Source: Lustribacter sp049512335 (GTDB taxonomy: Bacteria; Vulcanimicrobiota; Vulcanimicrobiia; Vulcanimicrobiales; Vulcanimicrobiaceae). From it: a DNA stretch of 28,869 nt. The position numbers and the translations under genes are program-made. This document shows, piece by piece, positions 7,754 to 13,792 of the stretch (the stretch's first letter is position 1; each line of letters starts with the position of its first letter). The notes beneath the pieces are model-generated. The model did not search any database, was not told where the DNA came from, and saw only the letters and a list, made by a program, of their open reading frames with translations. Location of the stretch: NCBI GenBank assembly GCA_049512335.1, contig JBEKXE010000048.1:1-28869 (forward strand). Direction: 5' to 3'.

Positions 7754-8703
7754 ACTCCGGTACGGGTGTAGATGAGGCTCGTGGCGGAGACGGGCCGCGG
7801 GAGGCCGCCGTACTTTGCGGCGATGTCCAGGTAGACTTGGATGTCGGCCGGACGAAGTTGCGTCGCCCAGGCGCAGCGCGTCATGGTACGCGCGATGTTG
7901 AGATCGAGCTTCGAGTACTTCGCAATCATCACGGCGGTTTCGGGATGGTGGGAGTTGGCCCAATTTTGCGTCGCGTAGATCGCTCGCGTGAAGCGAGCAA
8001 TTTCTTCGGGATGTTTGTCGGCGAAGTCGCGGGTGGTGAACCATGCCGACACGAGGTATGGCGCACCGACCACCGAGTCAAGTGCAGCCAGCGACTGGAT
8101 GTCGTACTGCCGCAAGGCCACCGTATAGGCAGGTTCGGCAAAGACCGCGGCATCGGCCGTTCCGCGGTCGAGTGCAGCACCCATTTCCGAGAACGTGACC
8201 TCGACGAGCTTCACTTTGGAAAAATCGCCGCCGTTGACGGCCATCCAAGCGTGCAGCGAGAGGTCTAACCCGACGCCAAGTGCGTTCAGCGCAACGGTCT
8301 TGCCTTCGATATCTTTGGCCGTCTTCAGAATGGATGTCTTCGAGACGCACAGCCGAATCGCGGGCGCGCTTGGCAGCGAGATCGAGCCGGCGGCAATGAT
8401 CACGAGCGGCAAGCCGCGCAGGTAGGCATTGGCGAGCGTCACCGGAACCGCGACCCCGATGTCGATCGTTCCCGCGGTAACGGCAGAGGCGATCGCGGCG
8501 CCGTTGGCGATCGTTTGCAGATCGACGTTCAGCCCGTTGCGGCTGAAGAAGCCCTGATCCTGAGCGTAATACGGCGAAGCGTACGTATCGTTGGCGTTAG
8601 CGGCAACGCGCAGGTTCAGCGGTGCCGACTGCGCCAGCGCAGGTTGTGACGATTCTGCCGCCGCTACGGCTACTGCGGCGGTGAGGAATAATGACCGCTT
8701 CAT
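7750..8703 (-). CDS. ABC transporter substrate-binding protein (NMT1/SsuA-like)
   Basis: A 317-residue exported binding protein whose signal peptide ends near PALAQ. It shows the family pattern ASPYYAQDQGFFSRNGLNVD, ANGAAIASAVTAGTIDIGVA and WFTTRDFADKHPEEIARFTR. It is a close paralogue of the 106-1053 protein; even the ligand-proximal segments (NANDTYA, AVPVTLA, VGAPYLVS) agree, so both probably bind the same or a very similar ligand. No transporter membrane or ATPase subunits accompany it. It follows the two small coiled-coil genes on the same strand with a 48-base gap and could be the last gene of that unit. Its 3' end overlaps the convergent oxidoreductase gene. Confidence 0.88.
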   Translation of the reverse strand: MKRSLFLTAAVAVAAAESSQPALAQSAPLNLRVAANANDTYASPYYAQDQGFFSRNGLNVDLQTIANGAAIASAVTAGTIDIGVAVPVTLANAYLRGLPLVIIAAGSISLPSAPAIRLCVSKTSILKTAKDIEGKTVALNALGVGLDLSLHAWMAVNGGDFSKVKLVEVTFSEMGAALDRGTADAAVFAEPAYTVALRQYDIQSLAALDSVVGAPYLVSAWFTTRDFADKHPEEIARFTRAIYATQNWANSHHPETAVMIAKYSKLDLNIARTMTRCAWATQLRPADIQVYLDIAAKYGGLPRPVSATSLIYTRTGV

Positions 8704-8751
8704 GCTGTTCTTCGAGCGGGCTTCTGCGTTCGCCCCCCGAGGCCTGGTGCT

Positions 8752-9096
8752 CTAGATCATCCGGATGAATTCTTCCATGAAGTCGTTTTCTTTTTTCTGC
8801 TGAGCGAGGCCGAACTCGCGGATGGCGTTGGTTTCGCGTTCCTGCTCGGCGCGCAGCTGCATCATGCGGTCGAAGGCTTGCTGTTGTTTGGCGACCTCGT
8901 CGTCGGCAGGCGTCTTGACCTTGGCCAAGGCTTCGGCGAGGGCGGACTCGACCGAGGCGTCGATGCGTTCTTCCAGCGACCGTCTGTCGGTGGCTGACGG
9001 GGTTGATTGGGGCGGTCCTTCGACAAGCTCAGGATGACGCGGGGGCGGCGACGCGTTCGCTCGTACCGCACGTGCGGCCGGAAGGAGCGCGATCAT
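8752..9096 (-). CDS. Small coiled-coil protein, duplicate of the 9093-9443 product
   Basis: 114 residues, function not recognised. The start is supported by an ATGA overlap with the preceding gene's stop (9093-9096), implying translational coupling. Residues 1-35 are Ala/Pro-rich and include PELVEG, which is the translation of a dispersed repeat (9016-9039). Residues 38-114 look helical and charged. From F75 onward the protein aligns without gaps to its neighbour: FDRMM matches FNNMM, RETNAIRE matches RESNALRD, and both end QKK...F-I. The two genes are therefore a tandem duplication with divergent N-termini. This one lacks the Gly-rich N-terminus of its neighbour, perhaps because the repeat replaced it. 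Paired small helical proteins can be secretion or structural subunits, but I have no evidence for that here. Confidence 0.65.
   Translation of the reverse strand: MIALLPAARAVRANASPPPRHPELVEGPPQSTPSATDRRSLEERIDASVESALAEALAKVKTPADDEVAKQQQAFDRMMQLRAEQERETNAIREFGLAQQKKENDFMEEFIRMI
9016..9039 (-). repeat. Dispersed PELVEG-type repeat inside a coding region
   Basis: The minus strand reads CGTCATCCTGAGCTTGTCGAAGGA in two overlapping parts (CGTCATCCTGAGCTTG and CTTGTCGAAGGA). This short interspersed repeat is common in many unrelated bacterial genomes and is partly palindromic. Here it lies in frame within the 8752-9096 gene and encodes HPELVEG. Only one copy is seen in the window. Confidence 0.7.
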
Positions 9097-9443
9097 ACGA
9101 TCGACTCGATGAATTTCTTCATCACGGCGGTGTCGGCTTTCTTTTGTTCGAGCGCGACGTCGCGCAGGGCGTTGCTTTCGCGCATCATCTCGGACTTCTC
9201 GTCCATCATGTTGTTGAATTGCGAGGCTTGCTGGTTGATCTGCAGCGAGTAGATCGCGTTCTGCTCGTTTTGCAGATTTTGCATCGCGAGGATGCTGCTC
9301 TGCCAGCCGCTGGCGGCGGTGTTGCCGAGATTACCGACGGTCGACGTTAGGATATTGGTGCCGCCCACGGCGCCGCCCACGGCGCCGGTCGCGGCGCCGA
9401 CCGGTCCGCCGGTAAGAAATCCGGTCGCGGCCCCGACGATCAT
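9093..9443 (-). CDS. Small protein with Gly-rich N-terminus and helical C-terminus
   Basis: 116 residues of unknown function. Residues 1-30 are a Gly/Ala-rich hydrophobic stretch (GFLTGGPVGAATGAVGGAVG), resembling glycine-zipper membrane segments. Residues 45-116 are predicted helical and rich in Gln, Asn, Met and Lys (NNMMDEKSEMMRESNALRD). The C-terminal 40 residues match the next gene's product. Its ATG has no Shine-Dalgarno sequence, but it lies two bases after the stop of a 14-codon ORF that has one, so translation probably depends on coupling. Its own stop overlaps the next start as ATGA. The Gly-zipper plus helix layout would suit a membrane-inserting or oligomerising protein; that is inference. 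Confidence 0.62.
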   Translation of the reverse strand: MIVGAATGFLTGGPVGAATGAVGGAVGGTNILTSTVGNLGNTAASGWQSSILAMQNLQNEQNAIYSLQINQQASQFNNMMDEKSEMMRESNALRDVALEQKKADTAVMKKFIESIV

Positions 9444-9445
9444 GC

Positions 9446-9490
9446 CTAGCGGATAATCGCGGCTGCGAGCGCCGTCAAGCCGTCTGACAT
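9446..9490 (-). CDS. 14-codon leader ORF coupled to the small coiled-coil genes
   Basis: The minus strand shows GAGGTCGATATG, a good ribosome-binding site, followed by MSDGLTALAAAIIR and a TAG stop. The next gene's ATG begins two bases later. Two readings fit: a genuine leader peptide that delivers ribosomes to the downstream gene, or the original N-terminus of that gene separated by a frameshift. Too short to judge by composition. Confidence 0.35.
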   Translation of the reverse strand: MSDGLTALAAAIIR

Positions 9491-9515
9491 ATCGACCTCA
9501 ACGCGCCAGCCACTT

Positions 9516-9809
9516 TTAGGTGATAAGCCGCAGCGAAATGATGCCCATCAGATTTGCATTTGGGATTGCGCGCGTGCTGACCGCTGCGACTACCGGGCGC
9601 GATAAGATCGGGTTCCCCGGAGCGCGTTCCGGCCCGTGGTGCAAGTGGATCGCGGGCTGCTCCACGATGATGCGGAGAGGGGTGACGTCCTCTTTGCGAT
9701 CACCTGCCGCTGCCCCGAGCCCGAGCGCTAACGCGGTGCCGAGCAGCGTGGAAGCAACGACGGTGCGCGCAGTGTCGCTCGTGCCAAGTCGATGCTCATC
9801 CCAGCACAT
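9516..9809 (-). CDS. Possible small membrane or exported protein (weak)
   Basis: A reading frame beginning at an ATG near 9809 gives about 97 residues: a short N-terminus, then a hydrophobic stretch (ARTVVASTLLGTALALGLGA) and a non-hydrophobic tail. The hydrophobic segment would suit a signal anchor, which is the only support. There is no ribosome-binding site. The opposite strand also has an open frame (9520-10017), but its product is Ser/Arg/Cys-rich and looks non-coding. I cannot assign a function and the gene may not be real. Confidence 0.3.
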   Translation of the reverse strand: MCWDEHRLGTSDTARTVVASTLLGTALALGLGAAAGDRKEDVTPLRIIVEQPAIHLHHGPERAPGNPILSRPVVAAVSTRAIPNANLMGIISLRLIT

Positions 9810-10089
9810 GATAGCGCTTGGTTCGACGGGCGTGCTGGCTTCGCTTCCGGGCCTCAGTGCGGAGGGCTCTTCGACTTGCGAAACCCGCAACTCGACGCTC
9901 CTACTTTTGCCATTTGATTCTCCGGCCGGTCAATATATCCGGGCCTTCAGGTGCTGCACGGCCCTGCTCCGGCCGAGCAGGCGGTCGACGATTGTTCTCA
10001 GCGAGACGATATGCTAGCCTGCACCCCAGTCTATGAGTCTAGGCAAGCGCTGAATTGTTGAAATAAGCACCAAACCATTTGGGTGAAAG
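9810..10089. other. Region upstream of the Cys/Pro-rich operon
   Basis: About 280 bases with no gene I can support on either strand. It should contain the promoter of the operon that starts at 10090. The last 60 bases are distinctly AT-richer (TTGTTGAAATAAGCACC near 10052-10068), but I see no well-spaced -35/-10 pair. GGGTG lies just ahead of the 10090 ATG. Confidence 0.35.
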
Positions 10090-10710
10090 ATGCCCGATTT
10101 GCGTCGATCGATTGAGACATTGCTGGAAGCCACGGAAGCAGTGCAGAGCGCTATCGCGTCTGAGAGCTACCCGGCGGCCAAAGAGGGTTGTGACTGCGAG
10201 TGTCATCGCGCTCGCGAAACGTGCAAGTGTGCATGTCCCGAGCGCGACGATGGGTGTGACTGTGCGTGCCATGCGCGACGCGATAGCTGCGAGCATAGGC
10301 TCGAGCGGAAGCTCTTTCATCTCATCGAGCGCCTGGAAGACAGCGTTGACGCGCTGCGCGACGTAGAGCACGCTCCGCTGCCACCATATCCGCCGTTTCC
10401 ACCCTACCCACCGTTTCCGTCTTATCCGCCGTACGCAATGGCGGGATGCGGATGCGGATGCGGTCATGCAACGGCGGTGCAGCCGGCGGCAACGGCTGCT
10501 CCGGCAACGCCGGCCGAAACCGCGCCGGCGCAAGCAACGGCGGCGCTGGAGCGCGACGTCATCGTCCGGGCGATCCCAATCGATTTGAACTCGCCCGCAT
10601 TTCCCGATCCAAAGACGATCACTGACTTCGAATCGCTGCTCGATTTCGGCGAATCCACCGCCGGTCTCGTACGCCGCGTCATCAGCCGGGCAGGCCGGCC
10701 GGAGGAGTAA
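10090..10710 (+). CDS. Cys-repeat and Pro-rich protein of the borosin-like operon
   Basis: 206 residues, no family recognised. In order: a helical N-terminus (1-25); a Cys cluster in an 11-residue repeat, CDCECH (34-39), CKCACP (45-50), CDCACH (56-61) and C67, with first cysteines exactly 11 apart; a helical stretch (68-93); a PLPPYPPFPPYPPFPSYPPY tract (97-116); CGCGCGH (120-126); an Ala/Thr/Pro linker; and a more normal C-terminal 55 residues (RDVIVRAIPIDLN onward). There is no signal peptide. The Cys-x-Cys pairs suggest metal binding or dense cross-linking. The YPPFPP tract followed by a Cys cluster recurs in the 11077-11361 product, so the two are probably partners or share a modifying enzyme. 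It is the first gene of the operon and lies 3 bases from the next gene. It may be a structural protein or a RiPP substrate; I cannot tell which. Confidence 0.7.
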   Translation: MPDLRRSIETLLEATEAVQSAIASESYPAAKEGCDCECHRARETCKCACPERDDGCDCACHARRDSCEHRLERKLFHLIERLEDSVDALRDVEHAPLPPYPPFPPYPPFPSYPPYAMAGCGCGCGHATAVQPAATAAPATPAETAPAQATAALERDVIVRAIPIDLNSPAFPDPKTITDFESLLDFGESTAGLVRRVISRAGRPEE

Positions 10711-10713
10711 AAG

Positions 10714-11046
10714 ATGACACAGCAAGACCAGCAGAAAGGCGTCTGGCCGACTTACGCTTTGCGCGCATGGCTCACATCGTTAGTTGCGCAGGTTCGTTCG
10801 TCGCGCAGCGAAGCTGTCGCCCAGATCGAGCACCACGAGGTCGAGATCGCGCGCCTGCGCCGGCAACTAGAGCGCTCCGACGAGGTGTTGCTCTCGCTCG
10901 ACGAAGTGACCGGTCTCGTTGACGACCGCCTGCGCCGTGTGCGCGATTCGGAATCGTATCCGGTCATTACGGAGGGCGTGATCATCGAGGAGACCTCCGC
11001 TCCTGAGACGCACGCGCGCGGCAAAAGTCGCTCGGGCAACCACTAA
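10714..11046 (+). CDS. Small coiled-coil protein of the borosin-like operon
   Basis: 110 residues, family unknown. The start has an excellent ribosome-binding site (GGAGGAG inside the end of the previous gene) and lies 3 bases after its stop. The N-terminus (WPTYALRAWLTSLVAQVRSS) is mildly amphipathic. Residues 33-62 form a charged, likely coiled-coil helix (EVEIARLRRQLERSDEVLLS). The tail is disordered and basic. Residues 79-88 (SESYPVITEG) echo residues 24-33 of the preceding protein (SESYPAAKEG), both after a helical segment, hinting at a shared element. It could be a scaffold or partner for the Cys/Pro-rich proteins. The VITEGVIIEE stretch is beta-branched, but it is followed by about 20 further residues. 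Confidence 0.68.
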   Translation: MTQQDQQKGVWPTYALRAWLTSLVAQVRSSRSEAVAQIEHHEVEIARLRRQLERSDEVLLSLDEVTGLVDDRLRRVRDSESYPVITEGVIIEETSAPETHARGKSRSGNH

Positions 11047-11076
11047 CGCTTCCCAATTCCGCGGAGTACCGTTCGT

Positions 11077-11361
11077 ATGTCACACGCACCCTATCCGCCG
11101 TATCCGCCCTACGCGCCGTTCCCGCCCTATCCGCCGTTCCCGCCGTATCCCGCGCAGTGCTGCTGTCCGTGTCCGGCTGCACCAGCGGCGGCGACCACCG
11201 GCACTGGAACGACCGGGACTGGGACCGGGACGACGACGCCGCCCCCGCCACCACCCCCGCCTCCGACTACGCCACCACCGCCCCCGCCGCCACCACCGCC
11301 GCCGGCTGCACCGCCGCCGCCGCCGACCGTCATTCTGACCGTAGCCGTCGTCGTCGCTTAA
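11077..11361 (+). CDS. Cys/Pro-rich protein with beta-branched C-terminus; candidate borosin precursor
   Basis: 94 residues: a tyrosine/phenylalanine-proline tract (APYPPYPPYAPFPPYPPFPP, residues 4-23), a CCCPCP cluster (28-33), a Thr/Gly linker, two poly-Pro blocks (55-63 and 66-76), and a C-terminal tail TVILTVAVVVA (84-94). The tail resembles omphalotin-type borosin cores, which are rich in Val, Ile and Gly and are backbone N-methylated. GGAG precedes the ATG by 10 bases and the stop lies 10 bases before the methyltransferase gene. Unlike known split-borosin precursors it has no helical borosin-binding domain; that domain is on the methyltransferase instead. Low complexity means the ORF call deserves caution, but the position, ribosome-binding site and shared motif with the 10090 product support it. 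Substrate status is inference. Confidence 0.62.
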   Translation: MSHAPYPPYPPYAPFPPYPPFPPYPAQCCCPCPAAPAAATTGTGTTGTGTGTTTPPPPPPPPPTTPPPPPPPPPPPAAPPPPPTVILTVAVVVA

Positions 11362-11371
11362 GGCGTACGAC

Positions 11372-12394
11372 GTGCTGATGAACGGTAGCATTGGGCTGCG
11401 CGACTACCTCGTGCGGCTCGCGACGGAACCGACGGCGCTCGCGGCCTACGTGCGCGATCCTGATGCGGCCATGGCCGACGCCGGCTTGGACCGTACGGGC
11501 CGTGACGCGCTCGCCGCCGCCGACATCGGCCCGATCTGGAACGCGTTGCTCGACCGGACCGCTACCAACGGTTCGGCCGACGTGGCGTACTCGGACGGCG
11601 CTCGCATGGCGGACCGGCAACGTGAATCTCTGATCGTCGTCGGGACCGGAATCTGCGCGGTCGGCCAGCTGACGGTCGACGCGATCGCGTACATGAAAGA
11701 ATCGGACGTCGTCCTCTATCTCGTCGGCGACCCGGTCGCTGAAAGCGTCATTCGCAGTCTCAATCCGTCGGGTGCGATGTCGCTGCGCGGATACTACGGC
11801 GAAGGCGTCGTACGCAACGAGAGCTACGAAGCGATGGTGCAGCACATTCTGAGTTGCGTGCGCGCCGGTAAACGCACGTGCGTGGCCTTCTACGGCCATC
11901 CCGGTGTGTTCGCATATCCCGCGCACGAAGCGATCCGGCGCGCACGGAAGGAAGGTTACGTGGCGCGTATGCTCCCCGGAGTTTCGGCCGAAGATTGCCT
12001 CTTTGCGGACCTGAACGTCGATCCGGCGGTCAATGGATGTCAGTCCGTTGAAGCGAGCGACTTTCTCGTCCACGAGAAGGCGATCGACACATCTTGCGCG
12101 CTCGTCTTATGGCAAGTGGGCGTCGTCGGCGACTGGACGTATCGCACGTCCGGTTACGAGCTCCGCGCGTTTCCGCTCTTGATGGAGAAGCTCACGCGCC
12201 ACTACGGGATGTGGCACGAAGTGACGATCTACGAAGCCGCCACGCTGCCGGAACTGAAGCCAAAGATACTCAAGATTGCGCTCGGATACTTGACGCCCGA
12301 GTACGTTAACGCCGGAACCACGATGTACGTACCGCCGGCGCGTGCGAAAACGCTGGACGCCGCGTACGGCTCGCTCCTCGCGGCGGCACGGTAA
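11372..12394 (+). CDS. Borosin-type peptide alpha-N-methyltransferase with N-terminal clasp-like domain
   Basis: 340 residues from a GTG start with AAGG 8 bases upstream. Residues 85-325 follow the tetrapyrrole-methylase fold of OphMA-type enzymes, which use SAM to N-methylate backbone amides: LIVVGTGICAVGQLT (87-101), YLVGDP (116-121), YGHPGVF (174-180), MLPGVSAEDCLFADL (200-214), EASDFL (227-232), WQVGVVGD (247-254), and YVPP near the end. Against OphMA as I recall it, the catalytic Y66, R72 and Y76 correspond to Y142, R148 and Y152; Y63 is replaced by Arg. Residues 7-60 (GLRDYLVRLATEPTALAAYV onward) resemble the OphMA clasp/borosin-binding domain, but placed N-terminally. The C-terminus ends soon after the catalytic fold with no core peptide. 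Action on a separate substrate is therefore likely. Metabolite methylases of the CobA/SUMT type are less similar. Confidence 0.88.
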   Translation: MLMNGSIGLRDYLVRLATEPTALAAYVRDPDAAMADAGLDRTGRDALAAADIGPIWNALLDRTATNGSADVAYSDGARMADRQRESLIVVGTGICAVGQLTVDAIAYMKESDVVLYLVGDPVAESVIRSLNPSGAMSLRGYYGEGVVRNESYEAMVQHILSCVRAGKRTCVAFYGHPGVFAYPAHEAIRRARKEGYVARMLPGVSAEDCLFADLNVDPAVNGCQSVEASDFLVHEKAIDTSCALVLWQVGVVGDWTYRTSGYELRAFPLLMEKLTRHYGMWHEVTIYEAATLPELKPKILKIALGYLTPEYVNAGTTMYVPPARAKTLDAAYGSLLAAAR

Positions 12395-12412
12395 GTAGAC
12401 GATCGGTCTGCT

Positions 12413-13141
12413 ATGTTTCTCGAGGCATATGCGTTAACGGACAACCCGCAAGCGCTCGTACCTGCGCCACCGCGCCGCGATTGGATGGATGCCATTCACG
12501 GTGGCCACGCTTATCGCTGTCTCCCGCTTGCCGTCGCGAATACGTACGGTTGGCAGTTGCTCTTGCCGGTCGATGTAACAGCGGAATGGAACGGCGGACC
12601 CGCGATTGAGGATATCGTCATCGACTGCGCACGGGAGCACCAAGCGGTGAGCAACTTTGCGCATGGCATCCTGACCTTCGATGTCGGGTACATCTTCCGG
12701 ACGGCGATGGACTTTCATCTGCTCGTGACCGGGCCCACCAACGCGTGCAAGGATGGCGTCGCGCCGATGACCGCGATCGTCGAAAGCGATTGGTTGCCCT
12801 ACAGCTTCACGGTGAACTATCGCTTCACGCGACCCGGGCGCGTACGCTGGCAGGCGGGCGATGCGTACGCGCAGATCTGCATTGTCCGCGCCGGCGTGCA
12901 AGAGCGCATTCAGCCGATCGTACGGCGTCTCGATGAAAATCCGCAGCTTGCGGCCGACCACGCGTCGTGGCGGGAGCGGCGCACGGATCTCCGCGCGCGC
13001 ATCGCGGCTGCCGATCCGGCCGCGTTGCGCAAAGCCTGGGATAAGGATTATTACCTGGGCCGCTACGCCGACGGGCGGCCGACAACCGCCGCGCACGCAT
13101 CAAAAGTGCGTCTCGCTTCGCCCGTCGACGAACGTCGATAG
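12413..13141 (+). CDS. DUF6065-like protein
   Basis: 242 residues, probably cytoplasmic, with no signal peptide. The pattern YRCLPLAVANTYGWQLLLPV, then AEWNGG, FGHGILTFDVGYIFRT-like segments and WLPYSFTVNYRFTRPG agrees with the uncharacterised DUF6065 family as I remember it. The C-terminal 80 residues are helical and charged. It begins 18 bases after the methyltransferase stop and ends 13 bases before the oxygenase start, so it is almost certainly co-expressed with them. Members of this family have no established reaction. Its place here suggests a role in peptide tailoring or in handling the substrate. No catalytic residues can be named with confidence. Confidence 0.72.
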   Translation: MFLEAYALTDNPQALVPAPPRRDWMDAIHGGHAYRCLPLAVANTYGWQLLLPVDVTAEWNGGPAIEDIVIDCAREHQAVSNFAHGILTFDVGYIFRTAMDFHLLVTGPTNACKDGVAPMTAIVESDWLPYSFTVNYRFTRPGRVRWQAGDAYAQICIVRAGVQERIQPIVRRLDENPQLAADHASWRERRTDLRARIAAADPAALRKAWDKDYYLGRYADGRPTTAAHASKVRLASPVDERR

Positions 13142-13154
13142 GCAGGAAATTGCC

Positions 13155-13712
13155 GTGTTCTATACCGTACCGGGATTCGCTACGCGCGGCGACTGCTGGA
13201 CGGTGATCACGAGCTACGAACGTTCCCGTCCGGCGCACGCTGCCGCCATTGGCGACCCGTTCTTCGACAACCGCGTGCTCTGGATCGGCAGCTTCCCCGA
13301 AACCGAAAATGCCGCGTGTCAGGTTTTGGAAGACTGGCGCGCACGGGCGACGCTGACGGTATCGCTGCACGCGGGCCGGCGGCTCTACTGCGATACGATC
13401 CAAGTCGTGCGTTGGGACGGGCAAGAGATGCCGCCTCACTACGACGATCGTCATCCGGACGGATCGGCCCATAAAACGCCCTGGCGCGAATGGGCCGGCG
13501 TGGTCTATCTCAATGACGACTATGTGGGCGGTGATCTCTGGTTTCCGTCGACCGGCGACGCCTACAAGCCCGTGGCTGGAACATTCGTGTTCTTCAAGGG
13601 TTCGCTGATGCACGGTGTCCGTCAGGTGACGCAGGGCTTGCGCTATACGTCGCCGAGTTGGTACAGCGCGGACCCGTTGCACGAAGATCCGTTTTCGTAC
13701 TCTGATTCGTAA
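13155..13712 (+). CDS. 2OG-Fe(II) oxygenase, prolyl-4-hydroxylase type
   Basis: The GTG at 13155, preceded by AGGAAA, is preferred over longer frames that overlap the previous gene. The 185-residue protein carries the double-stranded beta-helix iron ligands H95-x-D97 (PPHYDD) and H153 (KGSLMHGV), with R163 (GLRYTSPSW) as the 2-oxoglutarate ligand; VVYLNDDYVGGDLWF is the characteristic core strand. Such enzymes hydroxylate peptidyl proline or other residues using O2 and 2-oxoglutarate. The operon encodes two Pro-rich proteins, which makes a peptidyl-proline substrate plausible. The last four codons and stop (TCT GAT TCG TAA) read straight into a tRNA-Thr 3' half, so the native C-terminus may have been altered by a recombination event. 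No residues needed for catalysis are lost. Confidence 0.88.
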   Translation: MFYTVPGFATRGDCWTVITSYERSRPAHAAAIGDPFFDNRVLWIGSFPETENAACQVLEDWRARATLTVSLHAGRRLYCDTIQVVRWDGQEMPPHYDDRHPDGSAHKTPWREWAGVVYLNDDYVGGDLWFPSTGDAYKPVAGTFVFFKGSLMHGVRQVTQGLRYTSPSWYSADPLHEDPFSYSDS

Positions 13713-13750
13713 TCAGCAGGTCAGCGGTTCAAGTCCGCTCGTCGGCTCCA
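13702..13750 (+). pseudogene. tRNA-Thr(CGT) 3' half, copy 1
   Basis: The sequence runs from the anticodon arm (CTGA-TTCGTAA-TCAGC, anticodon CGT) through the T arm (AGCGG-TTCAAGT-CCGCT) to acceptor CGTCGGC-T-CCA. The 5' half that should precede it is absent, because the preceding bases belong to the oxygenase gene. It looks like the duplicated tRNA end left by site-specific integration or another recombination event. Confidence 0.75.
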
Positions 13751-13774
13751 GCTTCAGGCCCGTACCTCAGTGGT
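13706..13774 (+). repeat. 69-bp direct repeat, copy 1 (tRNA-Thr end plus terminator arm)
   Basis: Matches 15997-16065 at 66 of 69 positions; mismatches are at 13711, 13723 and 13733. It covers the tRNA-Thr 3' half and the left arm and loop of the tRNA terminator. The match ends inside the terminator loop, so this copy lacks the second arm and the T-tract. Confidence 0.85.
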
Positions 13775-13792
13775 GCGCGAAACCGCCTTTTG

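Noticed and set aside
9520..10017. Plus-strand frame of 165 residues
   Set aside because: Composition is Ser/Arg/Cys-rich with no signal, domain or ribosome-binding site; the opposite strand is marginally more plausible.
11127..11391. Glycine-rich frames antisense to the Pro-rich gene
   Set aside because: Poly-Gly is the mirror of poly-Pro codons; spacing and ribosome-binding site support the plus-strand gene.
12335..12394. Core peptide fused to the C-terminus of the methyltransferase, as in OphMA
   Set aside because: The last residues (LDAAYGSLLAAAR) are short and Ala-rich with no hydrophobic beta-branched run, so a separate substrate is more likely.
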